In this document: positions 1-7,560 of the stretch, piece after piece | How positions within the stretch are numbered: position 1 is the stretch's first letter | Layout: the number at the start of each line of letters is the position of its first letter | Origin: UBA4951 sp963652335 | GTDB lineage: Bacteria; Bacillota_I; Bacilli_A; RFN20; CAG-826 | Reading direction: 5' to 3' | Assembly (NCBI GenBank): GCA_963652335.1 | Contig: CAVJSS010000015.1 | Coordinates: 1 to 17,271, forward strand | Length of the DNA: 17,271 nt | The notes under the pieces: model-generated | Database searches by the model: none | Seen by the model: the letters and a program-made list of their open reading frames with translations, nothing else | What the model was told of the DNA's origin: nothing | Program-made: the position numbers and the translations under genes

Positions 1-3000
1 TGTCACCGTCACCGCGCACGTGGCGGTCTTGCCGTCGCACGCGGTCGCGGTGATTTCGGCTGTGCCCGCGGCCAAGGCATATACCGTGCCGTCATCGATC
101 GATACCACGTCTTTGTTGCTGCTGGACCACGTGATTGTTTTGTCTCCCGAATATCCCGCTGGGTCGAAGGAAACCGAGAGAAGGTCGCCTATGGCGTACG
201 TTTCGTCGGCGACTAGCTCGAGTTCTGTCTTGTTCAGGCTGATGCCGCTGAGCTCTGTCGTGGGGGCCGACACCGTGACGGTGCAAGTTGCCTTGACGTC
301 GCCGATGGACGCGGTGATTTCGGCCGTGCCCGCGGCCACTCCGGTGACCTTGCCGTTTTCGACGGCCGCTATCCCTTCCTTGTCGGAGGACCACGTTATG
401 GCGGCGCCTCCGTTGTAATCGGATGGGTTCAGCGTGGCCTTGAGGTCCGCCGTTTCCCCGACGTTGATCGAAAGCGCGGTCTTGTCGAGCGTTATCGACT
501 CGAGGGCCACCGGCTGCTCCCTGAAGTAGACATTCATCGAAAGGATGAAAGCATTAGCCTTTAAACTGAAAGTAATTGAATCGGCTCCTTCCGTGTTTCT
601 CCAGGCGCCATCGGTATCTGTTTGAGCGTAAATTCCAGAATCGACAGCCATGGTTGAAGCGGTCACCTTGCTTGAAGACGAATAGACGAACTCTATTTTA
701 TAAATAGCTTTCTTTGAGGAAACCGTGAAGCTGCTACTGCTATAAGCGCTCGCGGTTCCGTGTTCGCTATAATATGTTGCATTAGTCCACTTAATTGAAA
801 AGCATGGATCTGCAGTAGATGCCAATTTCTCTGTGCCATCAACATCTTTGTAATAATCGGAAAACTTAATCGTGCGGCTTTCCGGCCAAGTGGCAGTCAC
901 TTCATATGTGGCCGATTTGGTTTCATCGACCTTGGAAGTGACTGTGATCTTAGCGGACCCTTCTCCGACAATAGAGACTAAACCGTTGTCATCGACGGTC
1001 GCGACGGATTCGGTGTCGCTTTCGTATTTGACCGATTTGTCTGCCCCACCGCGAACTTCGACGGTAAGGAATTTGGATAGATCGATCGTATCGCCGACTT
1101 CTTTGGCGGAAGACGTCTCGCTTAAAGAAACGGAGACGACTTCTTTAACCGCTTCGAATTTTGGCTTGATGGTGGTGTTTTCGTTAATGACGGAATCGTT
1201 GTAATCCCATCCAACGAATTTATAGGAAGTCCCATCTTCATCGTTTTTCTTATTTGGGGTTCCTTCTGGAGCAACGGCCTTCTCGCCTTCTTTGACTGTG
1301 GTTGTAGCGAAGGTTGAGCCATCGTCGTTAAGCCAAGTTACCGTGTATTTCGTTACCGCGATTTCCTCGAAGATAGGTTTGATGACGATGTCGCTATGGA
1401 CAGGGGAATAAGTGACGTCCCACTGCTTGAAGACATATTTGTAATCGTCGGTCGAATCTTTGACTGGGGCGCTGGCTGGATCGGATGGCATTTCTCCGGC
1501 GTTGACTTCTTTCTGTTCGAAGACATTTATTCCGTCTGCGCCAAGCCAAGTTACCGTGTATTTGTTCCATTCGGCCACCAAATCGAGATTGGCTTCAATC
1601 GGGGTGGTGTTGGTCAAGCGGCCATCGTTTGGCCCGAATCCGGTATACCAGCCTAAGAAAGTGCGTCCTTCTTTGGTCGGGACGGGCAAGGTCGCATATT
1701 TATGTTCCTTGACGTTCATTGGGTTTGGGGTATCTTCTGGCAAACTTCCGCCGTTAGGATCGAACGTCAATTCGTATCCATCTTTGTTTCCGGCATAGAC
1801 GCCGGTATCGGTTTCTCCGATCCACCAGTTGCCATTCTCGCCGATATATGGGGTTTTGCCATCATCGCCTTTATCGCCTTTATCGCCAGGATCTCCCTTC
1901 GCGCCAGACTCACCTTTAGATCCGTCGGCGCCCTTTAATGAACCGACTTCGATCCATTCGTTTTGGACTTTTGTATAGAATTTAAACGTATCGGTGTCGA
2001 TATAGGAATCTCCGTTGCTGCCGGATTCGGAATTTGGCGCACCGCTGCCGAATAAAACGGAATGGCCGTCGGCGCCATCTTTGCCATCACTGCCTGGATT
2101 GCCATCCTCGCCATTGTCTCCGCTATCGCCTTTTTGGCCTTTGATGTTGCCTTTGCAATTCCAGACGCCTTTTTCTTTCACATAGAAATCGAAGGTTTCG
2201 GTATCGATATATGAATCACCGTCAACGCCTAAATCAGAGGCTGGCTTGCCTTCTCCGGTACGGACTGAAGTTCCGGCATCGCCTTTGGAACCGGTTTCGC
2301 CCTTTTCTCCTGTTCCGGCATCGCCTTTTTCGCCTTTGAGGTTGCCTTTGCAATTCCAAACGCCTTTTTCTTTGACATAGAAATCGAAGGTTTTGGTATT
2401 GATGTATGAGTCTCCGTCTTTGCCTAAATTATTGTCCGGAGTCTCTTCTCCGGTCAAGACTGAAGCGCCGTCTTTGCCTTGGGCTGAAGATCCGGAGCTG
2501 CCCTGAGCCGCGACGCCGGTGTCCTTGTCTCCGATCCACCAATTGCCGTTGGAACCGATATATGGGGTTTTGCCGTCGGCGCCTTTGAGGTTGCCCTTGC
2601 TCTCCCATTTTCCATCGGCTTTGACGTAGAAGTCGTAAGTATCCAAATCGATATATGAATCGCCGTTTTTGCCTAAATCTTTATCAGGAATGCCATTGCC
2701 GGTCAAGACCGAAGCTCCATCGGCGCCTTTTTCTCCGGTTGCTGGGATGTTGGTATCGACGTCGTCGATGAACCAATTGCCGTTTTCGCCGATTTTGATG
2801 CTAGGGGTTTTCCCATCCGTTCCCGGATTGCCTTGGATACCCTGCTGTCCGTCTTTTCCGTTGGTGACGGTGAAGGTTGATGAGGTCCCATCGGAATATT
2901 TTATGGTGTAAGTGTCGACGTTGTCATTGGTGTCGGTCTTGGTGATCGAAACGACGGACCTTCCATCGGCTCCTGGGTTGCCGGTGTCGCCCTTTCCGCC

Positions 3001-3753
3001 ATCTTGGCCTTTGATGTTGCCGGCTTTGTTCCAAGTGCCATTAGATTTCACATAGAAGTCGAAATTATCCAAATTGATGTAGGAATCGCCGTCTTTGCCT
3101 AAATCTTTATCAGGAATGCCATTGCCGGTCAAAACGGAGGTTCCATCTGCGCCTTTCGGGCCGGTTTCCCCCTGCTTGCCATCAGAACCGTCTGAGCCGG
3201 AAGCCCCGGTCGCGCCTTTGATGTTACCTTCCTTGCTCCAAGCGTCATCGGCTTTTACATATATATCGTAATTGTCCAAATTGATGTATGAATCGCCGTT
3301 TTTGCCTAAGCCTGAGTCTGGTATGCCATTTCCGGTCAACAATGAGGTGCCGTCTGCGCCATCATGGCCATCGATTCCGTCTCTTCCATCGGAGCCGTTT
3401 TGGCCATCGGACCCATCCTTACCATCGGATCCGTCATCGCCTTTGTCTCCCTTGTCTCCCTTATCGCCTTTATCGCCTTTTTGCCCAGTGGCGGCTATGC
3501 CTGTGTCGGTGCTTCCGATCCACCAGTTGCCGTTGGAGCCGATATAAGGGGTTTGGCCGTCAGAGCCATCTTTTCCGGCGACGGTTATGCCGGTGTCGGA
3601 ATTGCCGATCCACCAATTGCCGTTTTCGCCTATGGTTGGGGTGTTGTTAGCGTTGGCGTCGCCATAATCTAGGGCGAGGTCGCAACCCGCTAACGCCAAA
3701 AGGGAAGCTATGGATAAAATCGCCAGCTTCAATTTGGAAGAATTCTTTTTCAT
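1..3753 (-). CDS. Giant modular surface lipoprotein (collagen-like, InlB B-repeat, Big_2 domains), 3' end outside window
   Basis: A single reading frame of 1251 codons runs from ATG at 3753 to the window edge with no stop seen. AAGGAG (3760-3765) sits six bases upstream. The N-terminus is a lipoprotein signal with lipobox LAGC and acylated Cys24. Then, by approximate residue: NWWIG-type motifs near 47, 77, 325, 405 and 643; Gly-X-Y collagen-like runs, the longest ~90-134 with repeated GDK; six copies of a ~50-residue module (TSVLTGNGIPD... GDSYI... FYVK... W... GNIKG) between ~134 and 607; one DTYTIKYSDG-type module ~263-305; a Listeria/InlB-type B repeat (TFDPNGG...GWYTG) ~658-725 and two diverged repeats to ~870; an Ig-like domain ~871-955; an unassigned domain ~956-1077; and two Big_2-like domains from ~1079 on. 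Such proteins are exposed on the cell surface and usually act in adhesion or as stalks; the ligand is unknown. The last ~173 codons are far richer in GC than the rest. Confidence 0.9.
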   Translation of the reverse strand, partial: MKKNSSKLKLAILSIASLLALAGCDLALDYGDANANNTPTIGENGNWWIGNSDTGITVAGKDGSDGQTPYIGSNGNWWIGSTDTGIAATGQKGDKGDKGDKGDKGDDGSDGKDGSDGQNGSDGRDGIDGHDGADGTSLLTGNGIPDSGLGKNGDSYINLDNYDIYVKADDAWSKEGNIKGATGASGSDGSDGKQGETGPKGADGTSVLTGNGIPDKDLGKDGDSYINLDNFDFYVKSNGTWNKAGNIKGQDGGKGDTGNPGADGRSVVSITKTDTNDNVDTYTIKYSDGTSSTFTVTNGKDGQQGIQGNPGTDGKTPSIKIGENGNWFIDDVDTNIPATGEKGADGASVLTGNGIPDKDLGKNGDSYIDLDTYDFYVKADGKWESKGNLKGADGKTPYIGSNGNWWIGDKDTGVAAQGSSGSSAQGKDGASVLTGEETPDNNLGKDGDSYINTKTFDFYVKEKGVWNCKGNLKGEKGDAGTGEKGETGSKGDAGTSVRTGEGKPASDLGVDGDSYIDTETFDFYVKEKGVWNCKGNIKGQKGDSGDNGEDGNPGSDGKDGADGHSVLFGSGAPNSESGSNGDSYIDTDTFKFYTKVQNEWIEVGSLKGADGSKGESGAKGDPGDKGDKGDDGKTPYIGENGNWWIGETDTGVYAGNKDGYELTFDPNGGSLPEDTPNPMNVKEHKYATLPVPTKEGRTFLGWYTGFGPNDGRLTNTTPIEANLDLVAEWNKYTVTWLGADGINVFEQKEVNAGEMPSDPASAPVKDSTDDYKYVFKQWDVTYSPVHSDIVIKPIFEEIAVTKYTVTWLNDDGSTFATTTVKEGEKAVAPEGTPNKKNDEDGTSYKFVGWDYNDSVINENTTIKPKFEAVKEVVSVSLSETSSAKEVGDTIDLSKFLTVEVRGGADKSVKYESDTESVATVDDNGLVSIVGEGSAKITVTSKVDETKSATYEVTATWPESRTIKFSDYYKDVDGTEKLASTADPCFSIKWTNATYYSEHGTASAYSSSSFTVSSKKAIYKIEFVYSSSSKVTASTMAVDSGIYAQTDTDGAWRNTEGADSITFSLKANAFILSMNVYFREQPVALESITLDKTALSINVGETADLKATLNPSDYNGGAAITWSSDKEGIAAVENGKVTGVAAGTAEITASIGDVKATCTVTVSAPTTELSGISLNKTELELVADETYAIGDLLSVSFDPAGYSGDKTITWSSSNKDVVSIDDGTVYALAAGTAEITATACDGKTATCAVTVT
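1935..3350 (-). repeat. Six-copy ~50-residue protein module repeat inside the lipoprotein gene
   Basis: Six coding repeats share the pattern DG(T/A)SVLTG..PD..LG..GDSYI(N/D)...(F/Y)D(F/I)YVK...W...GN(I/L)KG. They are separated by collagen-like triplets and NWWIG motifs. The copies lie roughly at 3350-3210, 3155-3010, 2730-2585, 2490-2335, 2290-2140 and 2075-1935. Two segments (2141-2217 and 2336-2412) are about 91% identical at the DNA level, pointing to recent duplication and a substrate for copy-number change by recombination. Confidence 0.8.
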
Positions 3754-3772
3754 TAAAAACTCCTTGCTGCTT

Positions 3773-3838
3773 GTTAGAAAAAGTCAACGGTTAATTATAA
3801 TAACCCAAAACGACATAAAAGTTACCTATTTTTCTAAC
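3773..3838. repeat. Perfect 10-bp inverted repeat flanking the lipoprotein promoter
   Basis: GTTAGAAAAA at 3773-3782 and its exact reverse complement TTTTTCTAAC at 3829-3838 enclose 46 bases that contain the candidate -10 and -35 elements. This could be a recombinase target (invertible promoter), a pair of operator half-sites, or chance in AT-rich DNA. Confidence 0.6.
3794..3822 (-). promoter_or_regulatory. Candidate promoter of the giant lipoprotein gene
   Basis: On the minus strand a perfect TATAAT (3794-3799) lies about 40 bases upstream of the ATG at 3753. The hexamer 17 bases further upstream is ACTTTT (3817-3822), a poor match to TTGACA, so activation by a regulator is possible. The plus strand also reads TATAAT at 3796-3801, making the core nearly symmetric. 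Confidence 0.5.
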
Positions 3839-3889
3839 TTTTCGCCAATTAGGCGTGATTCGGATGGATGTTAACGATTCGAAAAAGGA

Positions 3890-3910
3890 AAAAGGGATCG
3901 ACTCCCTTTT
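3890..3910 (-). terminator. Intrinsic terminator behind the decayed secreted-protein gene
   Basis: An 8-bp stem, AAAAGGGA (3890-3897) with TCCCTTTT (3903-3910), closes a five-base loop. Read on the minus strand it is followed by TTTTTCC and more T. It separates the pseudogene upstream from the lipoprotein promoter downstream; the A-rich arm could also give some plus-strand termination. Confidence 0.65.
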
Positions 3911-4202
3911 CGTTTTCGGGTCTGTTTTGCCTTCTTTGGACCAGGTCACCAAAGTGGTGATTCGGATCTCGAAATAATCCGAATTTCCATTGAAGGATAG
4001 CTTTCAATATTCGACTTCTTTGCAAGCCAATCTTTCTTCGTTGGATTCGCCAACGACCTTTTTGGCTGGTCTCGGTTTTTGCGATTTCAAGAGAATAAGA
4101 TGCGGAAGCGCCATCGACCATGAATTCGGCGTCTTCTAAAGAGGCTCCACCGCCGGAGACGAGTATGGCAACGGAAGCAAGACCGATTGCCTTTCTTCAC
4201 AT
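3890..4202 (-). pseudogene. Decayed small secreted-protein gene
   Basis: From ATG at 4202 the second codon is TGA, followed in frame by RKAIGLASVAILVSGGGASL, a typical signal-peptide core, and then EDAEFMVDGASASYSLEIAKTE. After about residue 42 the protein-like reading moves to another frame (KKVVGESNEERLACKEVEY, a stop, then LSFNGNSDYFEIRITTLVTW...) and runs into the terminator. The pattern of one nonsense codon, one frameshift and another stop between a good -10 box and a terminator fits a dead gene for a ~100-residue exported protein. I do not recognise the family. The MxRKAIGL start resembles the MKRKTLVGL start of the TasA-like protein at 14101-14853, but the SGFSxWYF motif is missing. 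The alternative is random non-coding sequence. Confidence 0.4.
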
Positions 4203-4220
4203 GGGTAAATTTCTTCTCGG

Positions 4221-4226
4221 ATTATA
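4221..4226 (-). promoter_or_regulatory. -10 box upstream of the decayed secreted-protein gene
   Basis: A perfect TATAAT on the minus strand lies about 20 bases before the ATG at 4202. No convincing -35 hexamer is seen 16-18 bases upstream. Confidence 0.35.
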
Positions 4227-4346
4227 TTCCAATCATATGGTGCGTTTGTCTTTGAAAAAACAAATGATAAGGCTTTGAAGCAGAGTTTTATTCAATTAAG
4301 CTGAGTTTTAAGGTAATCTTATTTCAAATTTAATAAGGATTCGTTT

Positions 4347-4670
4347 ATGGATTTATTGATTGTCGAAGCAAGCGAAACGGCGATTCAGATCGTTGGCTAT
4401 ATCGCTACGTTTTTCTGTGGGGCTGCGGCTTTGCCTCAGGTAATAAGGACCATCAAAACCAAAAGCACCGCCGAGGTCAACCTTTGGACTTTCATCGTTT
4501 TGACTTTAGGCTTCATCTTTTGGCTGATAGAGGGGATTTTGATGAACCACATCCCGATGATCATCGGCAATGCCTTCGGATCTGCATGCCAATTGACCAT
4601 CATCGGATTCAAGATCTTCAATCTCGTAAGCGGCAAAGAAGGCAAAAAGAAGGATAAGGAATGCGAATAA
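4347..4670 (+). CDS. SemiSWEET-family sugar transporter (PQ-loop / MtN3)
   Basis: The 107-residue protein is a single triple-helix bundle, the usual size of bacterial SemiSWEETs, which dimerise to move mono- or disaccharides down a gradient across the cytoplasmic membrane. Predicted helices are ~11-33, ~45-66 and ~69-92. The diagnostic PQ motif is at residues 30-31 within CGAAALPQVIRTIKTKSTAE, followed by the conserved Thr/Ser-rich turn; Asn75 in helix 3 matches the position of the substrate-pocket Asn of the family (recalled, not aligned). The tail is short and Lys-rich. AAGGA at 4335-4339 supports the ATG. The last ten bases overlap the start of the phosphatase gene, so the two are translationally coupled. 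The sugar carried cannot be read from sequence. Confidence 0.9.
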   Translation: MDLLIVEASETAIQIVGYIATFFCGAAALPQVIRTIKTKSTAEVNLWTFIVLTLGFIFWLIEGILMNHIPMIIGNAFGSACQLTIIGFKIFNLVSGKEGKKKDKECE

Positions 4671-5383
4671 TATTCGTTAGGCATGGCGATCCCGATTATC
4701 AAACCGATTCTTTGACCGAAAAGGGATTGCAGGAGGCGAAGAAAGTGGCATTAAGATTAAGCAAGCTTCCGATAACGAAAATATATAGTTCTCCGCTAGG
4801 GAGGGCCTATCAAACCGCGGAAGAATTGTCCAAATCGATATCGATGTCGATCGAAATCAAGGATTTTTTGAAAGAGATTCCATGCGTTTATCTAAATGAT
4901 AAAGGAGAGACATTCGATTTAAGGGATAGATTGCCTTCCGATTTGGAGAAAGATCCTTTTATCTATGACATCCATAGTTGGGAAAAGAATGAAAACATCA
5001 AGAATTCTTCTTTTCCTTTTTGGATGGAAAAGATTTATGTGGGGTTGGATGAATTGCTTGAACGTCACGGATATAAACGAAACGGGAAGATGTATGACGT
5101 CATCGATCCAAACCACGACGTTATAGTCATATTCGCCCATTTCGGCTCGATCTGCGCTTGCTTGTCGCACATAATGGACATATCCCCTCAATTGCTATGG
5201 CATCATTTCATTTGCAGACCATCTTCCGTTATCATCCTTTGGAGTGAGGAAAGAAGGGAAGGCAAAGCGATTTTTAGATGTTCGAATTTCGGGGATACCA
5301 GCCATTTGGCGGATGATTTGGATCCGAATTTGTCCGGGCAGTTCTGCGAATGCTATTCGGATTCAGACAAAAGGCATGATTGA
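4661..5383 (+). CDS. Histidine phosphatase superfamily protein (phosphoglycerate mutase-like)
   Basis: The N-terminus IIFVRHGDPDY carries the RHG motif, with His8 the expected phospho-acceptor and Arg7 a phosphate ligand. Leu-Thr-x-x-Gly at 18-22 and SSPLGRAYQTA at 43-53 are the usual second block (Arg48). FAHFGSI supplies the second catalytic His160. The length of 240 residues is normal for a cytosolic member. These enzymes remove phosphate from small molecules such as sugar phosphates, or more rarely from proteins; the substrate is unknown. AAGGATAAGGA precedes the ATG, which overlaps the SemiSWEET gene by ten bases. Coupling to a sugar uniporter suggests, as inference only, a sugar-phosphate substrate. 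The TGA stop is immediately followed by a terminator, which also shows that TGA is not recoded here. Confidence 0.88.
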   Translation: MRIIFVRHGDPDYQTDSLTEKGLQEAKKVALRLSKLPITKIYSSPLGRAYQTAEELSKSISMSIEIKDFLKEIPCVYLNDKGETFDLRDRLPSDLEKDPFIYDIHSWEKNENIKNSSFPFWMEKIYVGLDELLERHGYKRNGKMYDVIDPNHDVIVIFAHFGSICACLSHIMDISPQLLWHHFICRPSSVIILWSEERREGKAIFRCSNFGDTSHLADDLDPNLSGQFCECYSDSDKRHD

Positions 5384-5407
5384 AAAAGGCGGGTCCACCG
5401 CCTTTTT
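5383..5407. terminator. Bidirectional intrinsic terminator between convergent genes
   Basis: AAAAAGGCGG (5383-5392) pairs with CCGCCTTTTT (5398-5407) around a five-base loop. The stem is 10 bp, GC-rich at the top and A/T-tailed on both sides. It overlaps the stop codons of the phosphatase (plus) and of the PH-domain gene (minus), so it serves both transcripts. Confidence 0.88.
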
Positions 5408-5915
5408 AGAAATCCAAACCGAATTCTTTGTATTTGCTTATTTGCTTTTTGATGATGTTGGAGGCTTCTTCGACGTTTGTGACCTCTTTGGCGTGGATCA
5501 TTTCCCCGTTATTCAAAGAGAAGAGCAAGACGCCGGAATTCAAAACGGCGGCTTTATGACGGAACTGGCTTGTTTGGGCGACGTTTTTGACGAATTTGAC
5601 TTCTTTGATGTCTTTGAAGGGGATCGTTATCTTCTTGTTATAGTTTTTGATGATGACGTTGTTGTCTTTGATTTCGATCACGTTTTTGAATTTGGTCAAA
5701 GCCAATATTCCCAAAGTCAGATCGAAGATGGCGAAAAGCAAAGGGAATACCAAAGCGACGAAAAACCCCTTGGGAATCTCTTCGGTGGCGTTGTCTTTCA
5801 AAGCCATTCCCCAAAACAAGGCATCGACGGCCAAAAAGATGAAGGCCATGACCAAAATCGTGATTCCCAGCATCGGGGTTCTTTTGAATGATAGGTCGGT
5901 TTTGTTGCTTTGCAT
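5406..5915 (-). CDS. Membrane protein with two helices and a PH-like (bPH) domain
   Basis: The protein has 169 residues. Two hydrophobic helices (~15-37 and ~50-73) are followed by a cytoplasmic beta-rich region from ~76 (VIEIKDNNVIIKNYNKKITI) with the PFKDIKEVKF strand-turn and a final amphipathic helix, the layout of bacterial PH-domain membrane proteins. It is a paralogue of 15277-15765: both share NNxxII(K/N)xYxxxxxIPxKDIK(E/D)(V/I) and a C-terminal K-VTNVE / KNVEDV strand. Function is unknown; the family is thought to sit at the inner face of the membrane. GAGGAGA lies eight bases before the ATG and a TATAAT 24 bases before it, so it is probably transcribed alone with a very short leader. 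It ends in the shared terminator. Confidence 0.75.
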   Translation of the reverse strand: MQSNKTDLSFKRTPMLGITILVMAFIFLAVDALFWGMALKDNATEEIPKGFFVALVFPLLFAIFDLTLGILALTKFKNVIEIKDNNVIIKNYNKKITIPFKDIKEVKFVKNVAQTSQFRHKAAVLNSGVLLFSLNNGEMIHAKEVTNVEEASNIIKKQISKYKEFGLDF

Positions 5916-5938
5916 CTTTTTTCTCCTCGAATAAAACC

Positions 5939-5944
5939 ATTATA
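5939..5944 (-). promoter_or_regulatory. -10 box of the PH-domain membrane protein gene
   Basis: A perfect TATAAT on the minus strand would place the transcript start about 17 bases before the ATG at 5915, just upstream of the GAGGAGA ribosome site. The -35 region is weak. Confidence 0.5.
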
Positions 5945-6032
5945 CAAACACGGAACTGGATATGACTAGAAATTTAATGGAAATCGAAACTAGCTTTAGC
6001 TCTCTTGACGAAATCATTCTTTATAATGCAAA

Positions 6033-7293
6033 TCAGTTTTTTAAGAGATTGATGGAGCAAACGAAGACTCCGCTTGGCAATCTATAAGCCACGCCACATG
6101 CGGTTAATATCATCTTGAACGATGGTTTCTTGAAATCTTCGTCGATGAGCGATTCCAATTTCAAGAGTTTTTTTCTCCTTCTAAAATACCTTCTTTGCTC
6201 CCTAGCTTGATCTCGATGGCTCCCCATCTCCCATCATCCAAATGGATTATTGCATCTACTTCCAAACCATTCTTGTTTCTATAGTGTTTGACCACTCCAT
6301 TTAGAGTGTTGGCATATATTTTCAGATCACTAATCGCCATATCTTCGAAGAACAAACCGAACGTTTTTACGTCTTTAAGGAGGTCGTTTGGCGAAATATA
6401 GAGGGACCTGTAAGCTATGGAAGTATAGACAAAATGCCTTGTTGGGGTCGTTCTTATGGCGGTTTTGCTTCTTAGATTCGGAGTCCAGGCATCGATGTCT
6501 TCGATGATGAAGAGATCTTCGGCCATGCCGATATAGGAATTGAATGTTTTGATATCGAATTGAGGGCAGTTATGCCTTAGGTCCTCCATGATGGTCGAAT
6601 ATTAGGCTTGGCTTGATATGTTCCTTGCATAGCTTTTCAAGACGTTTTTGAAGAATTCCGGGCGTTTGTTCCGTATCTCGCGATTTTCGCCAGAACGGAA
6701 ATTGAACAAGCCTTCGTAATGTTTTTTGGCGATTTCCAAAGTCATTTCCCTGTCTTCGACGATCGATTGAGGCCATCCGCCTCGGCAAACGAAGAACGCC
6801 GTGTCTTCCAATGAATAGCCTTTGTTTTCATTGAAGAAAACATAGTCTTTTTCGCCGAAAAGCCTTTTTAAGGATATCGTTCCTTTCGAATCCGATGATT
6901 CGTATAAGGACATCGGACGCATCCTGACGATCGAGATTCTGCCAGCGCCGCTATGATGGATTTCTTTGGAATCCGATGAGTGGCGCTTCCGGTTAAAATA
7001 TATTCGCCGAAAGTTCCGTTTACATCGACCTCCTTTCTGATCGGGTTCCACAAATTTGGAATATTCTGCCATTCGTCGATCAAGCGTGGGAATTCGCCTT
7101 TTAACGCTATGGAGGGATCGATCGATACTATTTTTATCAAATTGTCGTCGATAAGAGAGATATTGCTTTTTTGGAAACGCCTGCAAGTCGTCGTCTTGCC
7201 CGAAAACTTAGGTCCGGTCACAAGTACCGCTCCGCTTGTTTTCAATTTCTTCTCGATTTTGCTTTCGATCAGCCTTTCGTAGTATTTTTTCAT
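6033..7293 (-). pseudogene. AAA_14 / DUF4143 ATPase, inactivated by three lesions
   Basis: Joining three frames gives a ~420-residue protein, the normal family length. The first segment (7293 to ~6978) has Walker A GPKFSGKT at 27-34, Walker B LIDEW at 71-75 and the sensor strand YILTGSAT. The second (~6977 to 6605) reads SDSKEIHHSGAGRISIVRMR and MSLYES. The third (6601 to ~6175) has MAEDLFIIEDIDAWTPNLRS, IRTTPTRHFV and NGLEVDAIIHLDDGRWGAIE, the DUF4143 core. The tail LLKLESLIDEDFKKPS... ends at 6033. Lesions: one base lost in what looks like a CCA Pro codon at ~6977; TAA at 6602-6604 where the family has Ser (QA-S-YSTI, so TCA to TAA); one base lost at the A7 tract 6168-6174. These ATPases are common accessory genes of unclear cellular role. 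Each lesion is a single base, so inactivation looks recent unless they are sequencing errors. Confidence 0.85.
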
Positions 7294-7311
7294 ATTTCTG
7301 CCGCCATAGAA

Positions 7312-7340
7312 AATATAGCGATTTTATCGTTATCTTTTAA
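7312..7340 (-). promoter_or_regulatory. Candidate promoter of the ATPase pseudogene
   Basis: On the minus strand TATATT (7312-7317) and TTAAAA (7335-7340) are separated by 17 bases, each matching consensus at four or five of six positions. The transcript start would lie ~10 bases before the ATG at 7293. Two 15-bp direct repeats sit immediately upstream of the -35 box, where an activator or autoregulator would bind. Confidence 0.4.
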
Positions 7341-7344
7341 TAAG

Positions 7345-7382
7345 ATTCCCTAAGTTGGCGCATTTTAATTCCCTAAGTTGGC
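7345..7382. repeat. Tandem 15-bp direct repeat upstream of the ATPase promoter
   Basis: ATTCCCTAAGTTGGC occurs at 7345-7359 and again, identical, at 7368-7382, a 23-base period close to two helical turns. No further copy was noticed in the window. The spacing and the place just upstream of a -35 box suggest paired protein-binding sites. Confidence 0.75.
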
Positions 7383-7560
7383 AAAATATAAATTGCAGCC
7401 CATAAATAGACACTTCCGAAATTTTAAAAGAAAGCGATAATCGCCATAGCCCAAAGCAAGACAAAAATCGGGCTTTTATGTACTGGATGATCTGCCGTAA
7501 GCCGTCGCGAGAAAATGCCCCATATCGAAATTTTGATTTCGAATCCCTGGAATTCACATA

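Noticed and set aside
20..3672. Many plus-strand frames (for example 20-418, 872-1204, 1396-1938, 2669-2911, 3272-3672)
   Set aside because: They are antisense shadows of the repetitive lipoprotein frame; their low complexity (Pro/Ser or Arg/Cys runs) mirrors Gly-X-Y codons, and none has a ribosome site with a recognisable product.
4661..5407. Mycoplasma-type code (TGA as Trp)
   Set aside because: The phosphatase TGA stop coincides with an intrinsic terminator and several genes use TGG for Trp while ending in TGA, so the standard bacterial code holds.
5244..5891. 215-codon plus-strand frame
   Set aside because: It is antisense to the PH-domain gene, runs through the bidirectional terminator and has no recognisable domain; the minus frame has helices, a paralogue and a ribosome site.
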